Below are positions 17,192 to 27,022 of a stretch of DNA of 64,000 nucleotides, in pieces. Position 1 is the first letter of the stretch, and each line of letters opens with the position of its first letter. The position numbers and the translations under genes were made by a program. This DNA is from Mesorhizobium wenxiniae (GTDB lineage: Bacteria; Pseudomonadota; Alphaproteobacteria; Rhizobiales; Rhizobiaceae), in assembly GCF_002284535.1 (NCBI RefSeq), contig NZ_NPKH01000001.1, positions 227,806 through 291,805 of the forward strand, given 5' to 3'. The notes below the pieces were generated by a model. The model was given only the letters and a program-made list of their open reading frames with translations, did no database searches and was not told where the DNA came from.

Positions 17192-18424
17192 TCAGGTTTT
17201 GCGGTTCGGGCCGAGCAAAAATACTGTCAAGACAGCGAGGAACGTGGCAACCGCGCTGTAGACAAAGACACTGGCAATGCCCGTGTGATCCACCAATAGG
17301 CCACCGAAAGTTGTGCCGGCTGCGATGGCCACTTGGAAGGTTATGACCATCAGTACACCAGCGCTCTCGGCCTGTTTCGGAGCGGCGCGTAGCACCATCC
17401 ATGTCTGCAATCCGACCGGGACCGCGCCAAAAGCAAAGCCCCATACGGCAACTGCAATTGCCGAGGTCAAGGCCGATGCTCCCATAGTCAGGAGCGAGAC
17501 AGCGGCTACGGCAATGAGCAGGGGCGGCAGGGCCGCGACTGCCTTGAGACTGTGTTTGGTGAGGAATGCGCCCGCTAAATTGCCGAAGACGCCGGCCGTG
17601 CCAGAAGCAAGGAACACGAGCGGGATCGACTTCTTGTCGAGCGGAGGAACGCTCTCGAGAAAGGCGCGGATGTAGGCGAAGCTGGCAAAATGGGCGGAAG
17701 CGACCAATAGCACGACTAGCACCGCAACCTTCATCGTCGGATTCTTCGCGACATCCAGCGGACTGCGGAATCTGCGCACTTCGATCGGAGGCAGTGGCGG
17801 AATGGTTACGAGTTGCACGAGCAGCGCAACGGCACTCACGATTGCGGCGACCTTGAACGAGGCTCGCCATCCCCAAATGTCACCGACATAAGCGCCGATT
17901 GGAGCCGCGCAGACGGAGGCGACAGAAACGCCGGTGAGGATGATCGACATGGCGCGCGGCATGAGGTGACTTGGAACCAGCCGCATTGCCAACGCTGCCG
18001 AAATTGACCAAAAACCACCGAGCGATATGCCAAGGACGACGCGTGCCGCCAGCAAAACCGGCAGCGACCCCGCAACCTCCGCCAGAACGTTCGACAGGAT
18101 CAGCAGGAGCGTCATCGCCCAGATGACGACCCTGCGGTCCAGACGCTTTGTCACGATGGCGATTATCGGTGCCGAGATCGCCGCGACGATTGCGGTCGCT
18201 GTTAGCGCCTGTCCAGCCGTGCCCGTGGTGATACGGAGATCATGCGCGAGCGGTGTCAGAACGCTGGCGGGCAGAAACTCTGCCGTCACAAGCCCGAAGG
18301 TGCCGAAGGAAAGCGAAATGATGGCACCCCATGCAGGGCCAGAACGTTGATAGGGACTTTCTGGGTCAAGCCGATCTCGGTCGAACAAAGCCGCGTCCAC
18401 TAAATCTGTCGCCGATTCGGTCAT
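17192..18424 (-). CDS. MFS transporter, DHA1 family
   Basis: 410 residues with about twelve hydrophobic segments. The first is ISLSFGTFGLVTAEFLPASV, and the loop between helices 2 and 3 is KRLDRRVVIWAM. The family of arabinose-efflux/purine-nucleoside-efflux (NepI-like) permeases fits best. Likely a proton-driven inner-membrane exporter of a small molecule; the substrate is unknown. Convergent with hmuS; 159 bases separate the stops. Confidence 0.88.
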   Translation of the reverse strand: MTESATDLVDAALFDRDRLDPESPYQRSGPAWGAIISLSFGTFGLVTAEFLPASVLTPLAHDLRITTGTAGQALTATAIVAAISAPIIAIVTKRLDRRVVIWAMTLLLILSNVLAEVAGSLPVLLAARVVLGISLGGFWSISAALAMRLVPSHLMPRAMSIILTGVSVASVCAAPIGAYVGDIWGWRASFKVAAIVSAVALLVQLVTIPPLPPIEVRRFRSPLDVAKNPTMKVAVLVVLLVASAHFASFAYIRAFLESVPPLDKKSIPLVFLASGTAGVFGNLAGAFLTKHSLKAVAALPPLLIAVAAVSLLTMGASALTSAIAVAVWGFAFGAVPVGLQTWMVLRAAPKQAESAGVLMVITFQVAIAAGTTFGGLLVDHTGIASVFVYSAVATFLAVLTVFLLGPNRKT

Positions 18425-19702
18425 GAATGAGTTCTCCAGCTAGGAGCTGTTGCAGCAGGGGTGGCTACATCGCCGGGGATCAAAGCCGCTAGACCTTCCG
18501 GCGGCGGCCAGTCGGCATCAGTCGAGGCCTCGGCGCCCGACGCATCCGAGGCCTCATCGGAGGGCCGACGGACACAACCGTCGACAATGCGGGAGAGTTC
18601 TCGGCGCGTTCGCATCGATCGCATCCGTCGAAGTGCGGCCTGTTCACTGCGAACCAAGCAAGCCGAACGCGGTGTCCTCGATCGAGGCCTTGATGGGGGG
18701 ATGATCGACGATCTCTATATTGCTTTGAAGCAGGAAGTTCCGTCGCCATATGCGGTTATCCTGGCAGCCAGAATTGAGCGGTTGTCGCAAGCACCAAGGC
18801 GGTCGCAATGAGTGCAACGAGGCGGAAGTCTGATCGATGGCTGCGGTTCGATGGCCGCGCGATCGACAAAAATTGAGGTGATGAGTTATCCCTTTTGAAG
18901 CCGTTGCTCCCAATTCTGGGATAAGGTAATTGCAGGCGGTCCCAGCAACGTCGGGCGGCCTTTTTGGTGATCGAATTCATGGGACGACACTCTCGGTCCG
19001 TGACGCATCTGCGAATGACTGCGCAAGTTCCGTGCCATCAACGACAAATCTGGCTCTGCTGAGCGGGTGGTGGAGGCACGAGCGTGGGCTATCCCAAGAG
19101 CTTGCCGCAAGGTTGTTCGAAGTTGAGGTGCCGGATAGACCGCAAATATGTCGGGCGGCCTGGGGTTCGCCAACACGAAGATGCGCAAGTTCAAAAGGAC
19201 GAGCTGAACCCTTGCCGATATCCGTCCGAGGCTGATCTGGAGAAGGTCAAGAACTGCGTCTTGAAGGCTTCCGCCGCTTCGGCAAATGCGAAGCCAAGGT
19301 GCTGGGCAAGATGGACAGGGCCATCCAACCCCTCGACTGGACGCTCATTAACGGCGTCGGTGTGGCTCTGTAGCTGGCGAGAAAAACGCCTCTGCTGAAA
19401 GACGAAAGCTCGTGTGGCCGGCTCTGAAGGACGGCCAATGAGGCAGGCGAGGAGAGGCTATAGCCCATTCGTGTAGACTGACCTTGTCCCACGGAGGCGG
19501 CTAACCACCCCGCCAGACATCATCGAGGGGAGCGCCACTAGGCTCACGAACAAGTGTTGGTCATTTCCACCTGGGTGACCTCGGCCAAGTCACCAAGCCG
19601 CTTAGCGCAACCGTTCGAACTGGATGCTCCCCGGGCACATGATCGGCTAGCGATCCCACCAGTTGAGTTGCTCCAAGCCGGTGTCTAGCTTTCTACATTC
19701 TG
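18425..19702. other. Gene-free region upstream of the P450 operon
   Basis: About 1.3 kb. Only broken frames are present. The piece at 19060-19200 encodes WWRHERGLSQELAARLFEV, helix-turn-helix-like, but I cannot assign it. It is probably debris of older insertions. Confidence 0.4.
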
Positions 19703-19718
19703 TGTCCGACGCTGGACA
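19703..19718 (+). promoter_or_regulatory. NifA upstream activator site of the P450 operon
   Basis: TGTCCGACGCTGGACA, exact TGT-N10-ACA, 85 bases upstream of the -24 element at 19801-19817. Confidence 0.82.
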
Positions 19719-19800
19719 AGAATGTTGCAATCCCGACCAGTAAGTCAGCGCAGGCGCCACCTGTTGCCCAGCAAACGGCAAGGATTATCGAAAGACCAAT

Positions 19801-19817
19801 TCGGCACGGACTTTGCA
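19801..19817 (+). promoter_or_regulatory. Sigma54 -24/-12 promoter of the P450 operon
   Basis: TCGGCACGGACTTTGCA has GG-N10-GC spacing, CACG after GG and a perfect TTTGCA; only the T before GG is changed to C. Transcription would start near 19828, directly at the first P450 start codons, so the message would be leaderless or nearly so. Confidence 0.75.
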
Positions 19818-19828
19818 CCAACGATTGC

Positions 19829-21094
19829 ATGCAAATGCCGACAGCATCTCATGAACGGTCTCTCGATTCTGGCGCGGTTAAATCGCGGCCGGTTCCAGAT
19901 CATGTCCCGCCCGAAATGGTGAGGGACTTCAGCCTGTTTACGTCGCCCGGCATGTTACCGACGGCTAACGGGGATCCACATGCAGCGGTTGCTTGCGTTC
20001 ATGCCGGGCCTCCGATCTTTTATTCAACCAGCAACACGCGCGACGGTCGGGGTACCTGGGTCATCACTCGCGCGAGCGACCAGCGCCGGGTGCTGCAGGA
20101 CACCGAAACGTTTTCCAGCCATCGCAGCATCTTCGCCTCTGTGCTCGGCGAGAGCTGGCCGATGATCCCGCTTGAGCTCGATCCGCCATTCCACGGTGTT
20201 TTTCGCTCACTGCTCAATCCGCTGCTTTCGCCAAAGCGGGTAATGGCATTGGAGCCGGCTGTCCGGGAACGAGCGATCAAGCTGATCGACAGGATCGCCG
20301 CATCAGGCACGAGCTGCGACATCATGAAGGATTTTGCAGTTCCGTTCGCGGTCAATATCTTCCTTCGCTTTATTGGGCTTTCGGACGACGGACTAGAAAC
20401 ATTTGTCGGCTGGGCTAGAGATCTGCTCCACGGCGATAAGGAGCAACGACCACCCGCAGCCCGGGCGATCGTGGCCTTCATCGACGAACTTGCCACCGAG
20501 CGCCGCAAGGAGCCGGTCGATGATTTCATGACCTTCATCGTGAAGGCAAAGGTCGAGGGTCGTCTGCTCAGTGACGAAGAAGTCCGTGGCATCGGCGTGC
20601 TTGTGTTCGTCGCGGGGCTCGACACGGTCTCAGCAGCCATATGCTTCGACTTGGCCCATCTCGCGCGCAACCCCAAAGATCAGGAATTGCTACGAAGCGA
20701 ACCGGACCGGATTGCCGTCGCTGCGGAAGAATTGCTGCGCGCCTATTCGACCATTCAGATGATCCGAGTGGCAACGAAGGATGTCGACTTCAAAGGCGCG
20801 CCGATCCGCAAGGGAGACTATGTTTCCTGTGCCACGATGATTGCCAATCGTGACCCGGCGGAATTCGAATGCCCGAATGAGATCGATCTGGCGCGCGAGG
20901 ACAACCGGCACGCTGCCTTTGGCTATGGTCCCCATCGTTGTCTTGGCTCACACCTTGCCCGGCGGGAGATTGTCATTGGCCTGGAGGAGTGGCTGGCGCG
21001 CATCCCAGCCTTTCGGATCAAGACAGGGACTGAACCTATCACCTTCGGCGGCCATGTGTTCGGGATCGAGAATCTGATCCTGGACTGGTCCTGA
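19829..21094 (+). CDS. Cytochrome P450 (CYP127-like)
   Basis: A soluble bacterial class-I P450 of ~420 residues; ATG 19829 or 19835. Motifs: I-helix oxygen-activation [10 protein letters not shown] (~residue 260), ExxR in EELLRAY (~300), heme-ligand loop [17 protein letters not shown] with Cys near 370. N-terminal [11 protein letters not shown] is typical. From memory, pNGR234a of Sinorhizobium fredii has a similar cluster (y4vG = CYP127A1, y4vI double SDR, y4vJ monooxygenase, then nifQ). The substrate is not known. First gene of a five-gene operon that ends in nifQ; the following gene carries its likely ferredoxin partner. Confidence 0.92.
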   Translation: MQMPTASHERSLDSGAVKSRPVPDHVPPEMVRDFSLFTSPGMLPTANGDPHAAVACVHAGPPIFYSTSNTRDGRGTWVITRASDQRRVLQDTETFSSHRSIFASVLGESWPMIPLELDPPFHGVFRSLLNPLLSPKRVMALEPAVRERAIKLIDRIAASGTSCDIMKDFAVPFAVNIFLRFIGLSDDGLETFVGWARDLLHGDKEQRPPAARAIVAFIDELATERRKEPVDDFMTFIVKAKVEGRLLSDEEVRGIGVLVFVAGLDTVSAAICFDLAHLARNPKDQELLRSEPDRIAVAAEELLRAYSTIQMIRVATKDVDFKGAPIRKGDYVSCATMIANRDPAEFECPNEIDLAREDNRHAAFGYGPHRCLGSHLARREIVIGLEEWLARIPAFRIKTGTEPITFGGHVFGIENLILDWS

Positions 21095-21123
21095 AGTTTC
21101 AGCCAACGACATTGGAGTTCGCT

Positions 21124-21972
21124 ATGCGTGTCGTCGTACACAAAGCCAGATGCCAGGGTCATGCGCGCTGCTGGGCGCGGGCGCCGAGAGTCTTCAAGCT
21201 TGATGACGCCGGCTACATCTTGCCCGGTGATATTGATGTTGCCGATGGGGAGCAACTGCTTGCCTCACAAGGGGTACGAGCCTGCCCCGAACAAGCTCTG
21301 GAAGTTGACGAGCCCCCCGCTAACTCAATTGTAGAGAGAGACACACGCAAAGTGCAGACTGGCATCGAGAAGGACAAAACAATCATACAATTCGCGACAG
21401 ACCCTGTCGACCACGCGAAAATTACCGAATTGCGTGACCGAGAGGCGATCCGCAACTGCCTGTATCGGTACTGCCGTGGGATAGACCGCGCCGATGAGGC
21501 GGCGCTGCGTAGCGCATACTGGCCCGAAGCGTATGACAGGCACGGTCCCTATTGCGGACCGGCAGAGGACTTCATCCAATTTGCTCTCGGTCTGCCGGGG
21601 CACCGTAACATCCATCAAATCACGAACAGCCTGATCGACTTCATCAGTTCAGCAGAGGCCGCGGTCGAGAGCTATTTCACCGCGCTGCAACGCGGACCGG
21701 ATACAGACCAAGAAATACGTCAGACGCTGCTTTGCGGCCGTTACTGCGATCTGTTTCAGAAGAGGCAGGACGAGTGGCGAATTGCGGAACGGACAGTCGT
21801 CTACGATTGGATTGAGGAGCAAATCCCGCCAGCGATTCTTGAGGCAGATAGGTTCGGCCGGCGACAGCCGATTGGAGCACCACATCCAGACGATCCCATC
21901 TACCAGTTGCTCAAGGGTCACATCCCCACCGACCAAGATGGCGTCGAGGGTCCCCAACTGGGAGCTGCATAA
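21124..21972 (+). CDS. Ferredoxin fused to SnoaL/NTF2-like domain
   Basis: 282 residues, two domains. Residues 1-70 are a P450-type ferredoxin: [20 protein letters not shown] with the CxxHxxC motif typical of the [3Fe-4S]/[4Fe-4S] redox partners of bacterial P450s, and the last Cys in ACPEQAL. After a linker, residues ~100-260 form an NTF2-like alpha/beta barrel ([20 protein letters not shown], later [13 protein letters not shown]) of the SnoaL/aromatic-dioxygenase-beta-like group, which includes small-molecule cyclases, dehydratases and isomerases. The start ATG 21124 has GGAG six bases before it. Inference: it feeds electrons to the upstream P450, and its second domain acts on the same or the next intermediate. 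Confidence 0.82.
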   Translation: MRVVVHKARCQGHARCWARAPRVFKLDDAGYILPGDIDVADGEQLLASQGVRACPEQALEVDEPPANSIVERDTRKVQTGIEKDKTIIQFATDPVDHAKITELRDREAIRNCLYRYCRGIDRADEAALRSAYWPEAYDRHGPYCGPAEDFIQFALGLPGHRNIHQITNSLIDFISSAEAAVESYFTALQRGPDTDQEIRQTLLCGRYCDLFQKRQDEWRIAERTVVYDWIEEQIPPAILEADRFGRRQPIGAPHPDDPIYQLLKGHIPTDQDGVEGPQLGAA

Positions 21973-21982
21973 GTGGGTAGAA

Positions 21983-23719
21983 ATGGAGGATGAGCGCCTT
22001 ACGGGAACGACATCTGTGTGGGGCGCAACTGGCGGTCACTGCAACGATTTGGCTCGACCCTTCATTCCGCCCAAGGTTGATGCTGAGATCACAAGCGGTC
22101 ATCGTGGAGAAGCTCTCGTGAAACTGGCAGCACGCACCGTAATCATCACAGGCGCTGCGGGCGGGATCGGCCGTGCCCTGGTCGATATCCTTGCCGCGGA
22201 CGGAGACACTGTAGTTGCGGTGGACCTTCCGGGCAGTGGTGTGGTTGAACTGGCTCGGGATCTCGGGTCGCCGCACGTCGGTCTGGAGTGCGATGTGTCG
22301 CGAGAGAAGGACATGCTCTCACTTTTCGGCCAGGTCGAAGCACGGTTCGCGCAAATCGATGTCCTCATCAACAATGCGGCGGTTGGACCCACGATGGATC
22401 GGATCATCGACACCGCTGTCGATACCTTCCGACGCGGCGTGACAGTGAACCTTATTGGGCCATTCGTTATGGCCCGGGAAGCGGCGCGGCGCATGAGGCC
22501 GGGCGGTGCGATCGTCAATGTGGCTTCGATGGCGGGCGTGGTCGGCAATCCCAGGCGCAACGCCTACGCAGCCTCGAAAGCTGGCGTGATCTCGTTGACA
22601 AAGTCCCTTGCATGCGAGTGGGCTATGCGAGGAATCCGCGTCACGGCGGTGGCGCCGGGCTCCGTCCGCACCCCAATGGTCACAGAACTGGCACGCGCTG
22701 GCAAAATGGACCTCGCGGCGATACGCCGCCGCGTGCCGATGGGGCGCTTGGCTCGCCCCGACGAGATCGCCAGGGTCGTGCGTTTTCTGAGCAGCACGCA
22801 GGCGCGCTACATCACCGGCTCGGTGCTGGCAGTCGACGGAGGCTGGATGACATTCAACCAGCCGGGGGATGCTCACCCGCCGGTGGATGGTGCGCTCCAA
22901 GCCGAGCTCTCCTGTCCGGCCGAATGCACAGATGCGAGAATCGTGCTCATCACCGGTGGCGCAAAAAGCATTGGCGCGGCCGTCGCTCGCCGCTTTGCCG
23001 CGAACGGCGACACCGTCGTGATTGCTGATAAAGATGGCACTGCAGCGGCAGAGCTGGCTACATCGCTCCCCGGCAAGCATCTGGCGAAATCGCTGGACGT
23101 GGCCGTCGAGAGCGATGTGGTTTCGATGTTCGAAGAACTGAGGGCACGCTTCGGGTATATCGATGTTCTGGTCAATAGTGCTGATACCGCCGACAGGATT
23201 GTGCCTGCGATCGAGCAACTGTCGAAACAGCTCGAACACGTCCTGGATGTCAACCTTACCGGCGCCTTCACCTGCGCGCGCGAAGCGATCAAGGCTATGC
23301 GCCCGGGCGGCGTGATCCTCAATCTCGGGTCGATCGACAGCTTTCTGCCGTTCGCGCCGCGCCATGCCTACGGCGCCTCCAGGGCGGGGATGGATATGCT
23401 GACCCGTTGCATGGCGGCCGAACTCGGGCCGGTCGGAATTCGGACAGCCACCGTCGCTCCTGGCCACATCCGCACGCCCGCACTTGCTCAGTTGGCCAAA
23501 GCCGGCCGCATCGACCTGGCAGCAATCGGACGACGCATCCCCATGGGCAGGATGGGACGGCCAGAAGACGTCGCAGATGCATCGTTCTTCCTTGCTTCGT
23601 CTGACGCCTCATACATCAACGGCTCGATCCTCTACGTGGACGGCGGCTGGACCTCGTTCGGTGATGCGGGAAACGCCAGCGAACTCTATGACGAATGTTT
23701 TGCGGAGGCCGCAGGTTAA
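21983..23719 (+). CDS. Tandem short-chain dehydrogenase/reductase (two SDR domains)
   Basis: Two complete classical SDR domains in one chain. Domain 1: GAAGGIGR cofactor loop, NNAA, catalytic Ser in NVASMAGVVG and YAASK. Domain 2: GGAKSIGAAVA, catalytic YGASR in place of the usual YxxxK. In domain 2 the usual Lys after Tyr is Arg, and the NNAG motif reads NSAD, so it may be inactive or structural. The start is uncertain: ATG 21983 or GTG 22118 (better ribosome-binding site, normal SDR start). From memory it corresponds to y4vI of pNGR234a. Likely oxidises or reduces an alcohol/ketone made by the P450. Confidence 0.86.
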   Translation: MEDERLTGTTSVWGATGGHCNDLARPFIPPKVDAEITSGHRGEALVKLAARTVIITGAAGGIGRALVDILAADGDTVVAVDLPGSGVVELARDLGSPHVGLECDVSREKDMLSLFGQVEARFAQIDVLINNAAVGPTMDRIIDTAVDTFRRGVTVNLIGPFVMAREAARRMRPGGAIVNVASMAGVVGNPRRNAYAASKAGVISLTKSLACEWAMRGIRVTAVAPGSVRTPMVTELARAGKMDLAAIRRRVPMGRLARPDEIARVVRFLSSTQARYITGSVLAVDGGWMTFNQPGDAHPPVDGALQAELSCPAECTDARIVLITGGAKSIGAAVARRFAANGDTVVIADKDGTAAAELATSLPGKHLAKSLDVAVESDVVSMFEELRARFGYIDVLVNSADTADRIVPAIEQLSKQLEHVLDVNLTGAFTCAREAIKAMRPGGVILNLGSIDSFLPFAPRHAYGASRAGMDMLTRCMAAELGPVGIRTATVAPGHIRTPALAQLAKAGRIDLAAIGRRIPMGRMGRPEDVADASFFLASSDASYINGSILYVDGGWTSFGDAGNASELYDECFAEAAG

Positions 23720-23857
23720 TTGCCAGGCCTTCGCAGGGCGACCGGCCGAGCATTATGAAGCCTCGGCTCCACGACGCACCTGAGGTGCTTGAGATCCAAG
23801 CATGTGCATGCCGAGCACATTCCCGGTCGGCTGACGTGTCTATAACGAGGAGAAATC

Positions 23858-24910
23858 ATGGAATTTGCCACTTTCATTCTGGCCGCCCAGCGTGGCTATC
23901 ACCAATCCTCAGAAAGCGTCATCCGCAACTCCATCGAACAGGCCGTCGCTTCGGAGCAGGCTGGGTTCAACACCGCGTGGTTTGCTGAGCACCACTTCAA
24001 CAATTACAGCCTCATACCATCCCCGCTGATGATGGTGGCGCACTGCGCCGGCTTGACAAGCACGATTCGCCTGGGCACTGCCGTCTGCGTGCTGCCGCTT
24101 TACCAACCGCAGCGCCTGCTGTCCGAGATCGGCTTCGCCGACATCGTTGCGAACGGCCGTCTCGAGCTCGGCGTAGGCTTGGGATACCAGCAGTTCGAGT
24201 TCGAACGGTTCGGCGTGGACATCGATGAGGCGCCGGCCGTCTTTTCGGAATACCTGGACATCATTCTCAAGGGCCTCAACCAAAACGTCTTCGAACACGA
24301 CGGCCAGTATGAGAAGATCCCCCCAACAGCGATTTCGGTCCGCACAGTCCAGCAGCCGACGCCGCCTATCTGGATCGCTGGCGGAGCCGCACGGATGGCT
24401 CGGGCCTACCGCGAGGGGCACAATTTTTTTGTCACAGCCTTCCACGACGGCTTAGAGACTTTGACCACACTGCGTGAATCAGTCGAGAGGGCGGCGGCAT
24501 CCGAGGAAAAGAACGTCACCGACGTCAAGATATCGCTGCTGCGCTGCTGCTATGCCAGCCACGACGAGTTGGAGATCAACAGCTATCTCGACAATGCCCG
24601 CTTCCAGCGCCGGCTTTCTGAAGCCCTGCATCAGCGCCGCCAACAGAGCCACGATGGCTACCTGCTGCAGGAGACACCGACCCAGCAGGATCTGTCCTTC
24701 GAGACCATGCGCAAAAATTTGCCGATTGGCAGCGTAAATCGCGTGATTGATCGCCTGCTGGAAGAGATCGATATCTTGAAACCGGACCAGATCGCAGTTC
24801 AGACTCAATTGGGCGACTTCGACCAAAAGACGATGCTGCGCCAGATCGAGCTCTGGGGCGACAAGATCATCCCTGCGGTCAACAAGGCGCTTTGTCATGC
24901 CGGAAGCTGA
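23858..24910 (+). CDS. Luciferase-like flavin-dependent monooxygenase (first copy)
   Basis: 350 residues of the bacterial-luciferase-like (LLM) flavin monooxygenase superfamily: start MEFATFILAAQRGYHQSSES, WFAEHHFNNYSLIPSPLMM (the WxxEHH motif), GRLELGVGLGYQQFEFERFG. It uses reduced FMN and O2; the substrate is unknown. A ribosome-binding site (CGAGGAGAAATC) precedes the ATG. The end overlaps nifQ by 14 bases, so the two are translationally coupled. Similar to y4vJ of pNGR234a by recollection. Confidence 0.88.
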   Translation: MEFATFILAAQRGYHQSSESVIRNSIEQAVASEQAGFNTAWFAEHHFNNYSLIPSPLMMVAHCAGLTSTIRLGTAVCVLPLYQPQRLLSEIGFADIVANGRLELGVGLGYQQFEFERFGVDIDEAPAVFSEYLDIILKGLNQNVFEHDGQYEKIPPTAISVRTVQQPTPPIWIAGGAARMARAYREGHNFFVTAFHDGLETLTTLRESVERAAASEEKNVTDVKISLLRCCYASHDELEINSYLDNARFQRRLSEALHQRRQQSHDGYLLQETPTQQDLSFETMRKNLPIGSVNRVIDRLLEEIDILKPDQIAVQTQLGDFDQKTMLRQIELWGDKIIPAVNKALCHAGS

Positions 24911-25523
24911 AGCCGGCCGTTACGATGATGGCTGCCTATCCAGCGCGCAATGGCGTGGGTCCGAGCTAGGGAGGAGCTTCGATCAGCATGTGCTGCCCTG
25001 CGTACATTCACGTTCGCTTGAGGAGGTCCAGGCGGGCGAGGTGTTGGCGACGGAGGGGACAGGCCTTTCGTCTGTCGAATTGCGTGATGTCTTGGCCGCA
25101 ACTTTCCCGTCTACCTCCAGCAGCGTATTCGCTTTGGAGGAGTTGAGCGAGCCCGAGCCGGAACTGGAAGAGGAGCTGCTACGCCGGCTGCTGCTAGCGC
25201 ATGCTGCGCCGGCCGACCCGGCGAGCGCCCGCTTGGCCAAGATCATCGCCCGGCGTGCGATGCGCACGGACCATCTTTGGCGGGATCTTGGCCTCTCAAA
25301 TCGCGCTGAGCTCAGCCGCCTGCTTGCCAGACATTTTCCCGCGCTGGCGGCAGGCAACACAGAAAACATGAAATGGAAAAAGTACTTTTACCGCAAGCTG
25401 TGTGAGGCCGAAGGCTTTTCGTCATGCACAGCACCCAGTTGCGGGGAATGCCATGACTTCGAAAGCTGCTTCGGCCCGGAGGAAGTTGAGAGTCGCCTCT
25501 CGCCGACCACGAATGTCGGTTAG
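24897..25523 (+). CDS. nifQ: NifQ, molybdenum donor for FeMo-cofactor
   Basis: 208 residues. The family signature C-X4-C-X2-C-X5-C is present near the end as CTAPSCGECHDFESC, preceded by the conserved MKWKKYFYRKLCEAEGF. NifQ passes molybdenum as a Mo-Fe-S cluster to the NifEN/NifH assembly. It is the last gene of the P450 operon, overlaps the monooxygenase gene, and meets rpoN2 tail to tail with 4 shared bases. Confidence 0.94.
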   Translation: MPEAEAGRYDDGCLSSAQWRGSELGRSFDQHVLPCVHSRSLEEVQAGEVLATEGTGLSSVELRDVLAATFPSTSSSVFALEELSEPEPELEEELLRRLLLAHAAPADPASARLAKIIARRAMRTDHLWRDLGLSNRAELSRLLARHFPALAAGNTENMKWKKYFYRKLCEAEGFSSCTAPSCGECHDFESCFGPEEVESRLSPTTNVG

Positions 25524-26953
25524 TCACTTCGCTTGATCGCAGCTGCGGACAAACGCTTTTCGCGGCGCCGTCGTATGGAGGAAGGGATGTTCATCGCCTC
25601 GCGATATTTGGTGACGGTACGGCGAGCGACATCGATGCCGGTCTCCTTGAGTTGAGCAACGATGTCTTCGTCGGAATGTACCTTGTCGAGCGATTCTTCG
25701 GCTATGATTGCCTTGATCCGATGGCGGACAGCTTTGGCGGAGTGCGCGTCGCCGCCCTCGCAGGATGCGATTGGCGCAGCGAAAAAATACTTCAGCTCGA
25801 ACACCCCGCGCGGAGTCAACATGTACCTGTTCGAAGTCACCCGGCTTACCGTCGACTCGTGCATGCCGATCTCGTCAGCGACATTTTTGAGACAGAGAGG
25901 CCGCAGATGGGCGGCGCCGTGTGTAAAAAAGGCATCCTGCTGGCGCACGATTTCGGTCGCAACCTTAAGGATCGTCTTAGCGCGCTGCTTGAGACTGCTG
26001 ATCAGCCAGTTCCCTTTTTCCTGGCAATGGTCGAGAAACGCTTTGCCTTCCGGATTTTGATTGGTCAGCTGCGAGATTTCGGCGACATAGGTATGGTTAA
26101 TCAACACTTTGGGCAGCGTGGCCGGATCAAGCTCCACCCGCCATCCACCTTCGGACGAGGGCATTACCCAGACGTCCGGTACGATGGTTTCCGGCGTCCC
26201 GGACTGGAACCGGTCTCCAGGCTTGGGATCGAGCGCGCGGATTTCGTTCCTCATGTCGAGGAGATCCTCCTCGTCGACTCCGCAACGCTGCTTCAATCCC
26301 TGAAAATCCCCCCGTGCAAGCATCTCGAGATTGGCGACCAAAGCTGCCATAGCCGGGTCGAACCGGTCTTGCTGGCGCAGCTGAATCTCCAGGCATTCGC
26401 TGAGAGTTCGCGCAAAAATCCCCGGCGGATCAAATTGCTGCAAGATTCCGATGACCCGTTCCACATCAGCTTGCCGAACGTTTAACCTCCCGGCCAGATC
26501 GAAAAGGTTTACCTGAAGATAGCCAGTGTCCTCCAGATGGGCGGCGAGCTGTCCGGCAATCAGCCGCTCCTGGGGGGTGAACGGGGTGAGGGCGACCTGG
26601 CGGGCGACATGGTCGTGCAATGTTTCGGTGTGGGCGGTAAACTCCTCGACGGCAGGTCGATCGTTGCCGCTACTGCGTTGCGACTTCCATTGCCCTCGCC
26701 CGCCAGACGGCCCGCCAATGGGCGATTCGCCGATTTCGCTTCTGCTTTGACTGCTCCGCTGATCCTCCCCTGGCAGCGGCGAAACGTCGTCAAACGGGTC
26801 AGGCTTCAAAACGGGGTTCTTCTCGAGTGCCTGCTCCACGAGCTGATGGAGTTCAGTATGCGTCAATCGCAGCAAGCGAATAGCTTCAATGGCTTGAGGC
26901 GATAAGACCATACGTTGCTTCTGGCGTTGAAGCAGGCTTGCTGAGAGATGCAT
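25520..26953 (-). CDS. rpoN: RpoN2, sigma54 factor
   Basis: 477 residues. The N-terminal activator-responsive region I is Gln/Leu-rich (LLQRQKQRMVLSPQAIEAIR, EKNPVL). The core-binding region follows, and the C-terminal DNA-binding part has the helix-turn-helix and the RpoN box ARRTVTKYRE near residue 452. Rhizobia often carry a second, symbiosis-specific rpoN; in R. etli prxS-rpoN2 has this arrangement. Here it lies 69 bases after the peroxiredoxin gene and is probably co-transcribed with it. Confidence 0.96.
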   Translation of the reverse strand: MHLSASLLQRQKQRMVLSPQAIEAIRLLRLTHTELHQLVEQALEKNPVLKPDPFDDVSPLPGEDQRSSQSRSEIGESPIGGPSGGRGQWKSQRSSGNDRPAVEEFTAHTETLHDHVARQVALTPFTPQERLIAGQLAAHLEDTGYLQVNLFDLAGRLNVRQADVERVIGILQQFDPPGIFARTLSECLEIQLRQQDRFDPAMAALVANLEMLARGDFQGLKQRCGVDEEDLLDMRNEIRALDPKPGDRFQSGTPETIVPDVWVMPSSEGGWRVELDPATLPKVLINHTYVAEISQLTNQNPEGKAFLDHCQEKGNWLISSLKQRAKTILKVATEIVRQQDAFFTHGAAHLRPLCLKNVADEIGMHESTVSRVTSNRYMLTPRGVFELKYFFAAPIASCEGGDAHSAKAVRHRIKAIIAEESLDKVHSDEDIVAQLKETGIDVARRTVTKYREAMNIPSSIRRRREKRLSAAAIKRSD

Positions 26954-27022
26954 GTTGAACCGGTAATCTGCCGAGGAGGCTCTAGTGTGTGCTGGGGTTG
27001 TGTGAGACTTGCCACTTCTGGG

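Noticed and set aside
22319..23467. 382-codon minus-strand ORF
   Set aside because: Antisense to the double SDR gene; composition fits a shadow frame.
19829..24910. Gibberellin biosynthesis operon
   Set aside because: P450, ferredoxin and SDR occur there too, but the diterpene cyclases, prenyl synthase and the other P450s are missing, and the flavin monooxygenase and nifQ do not belong to it.
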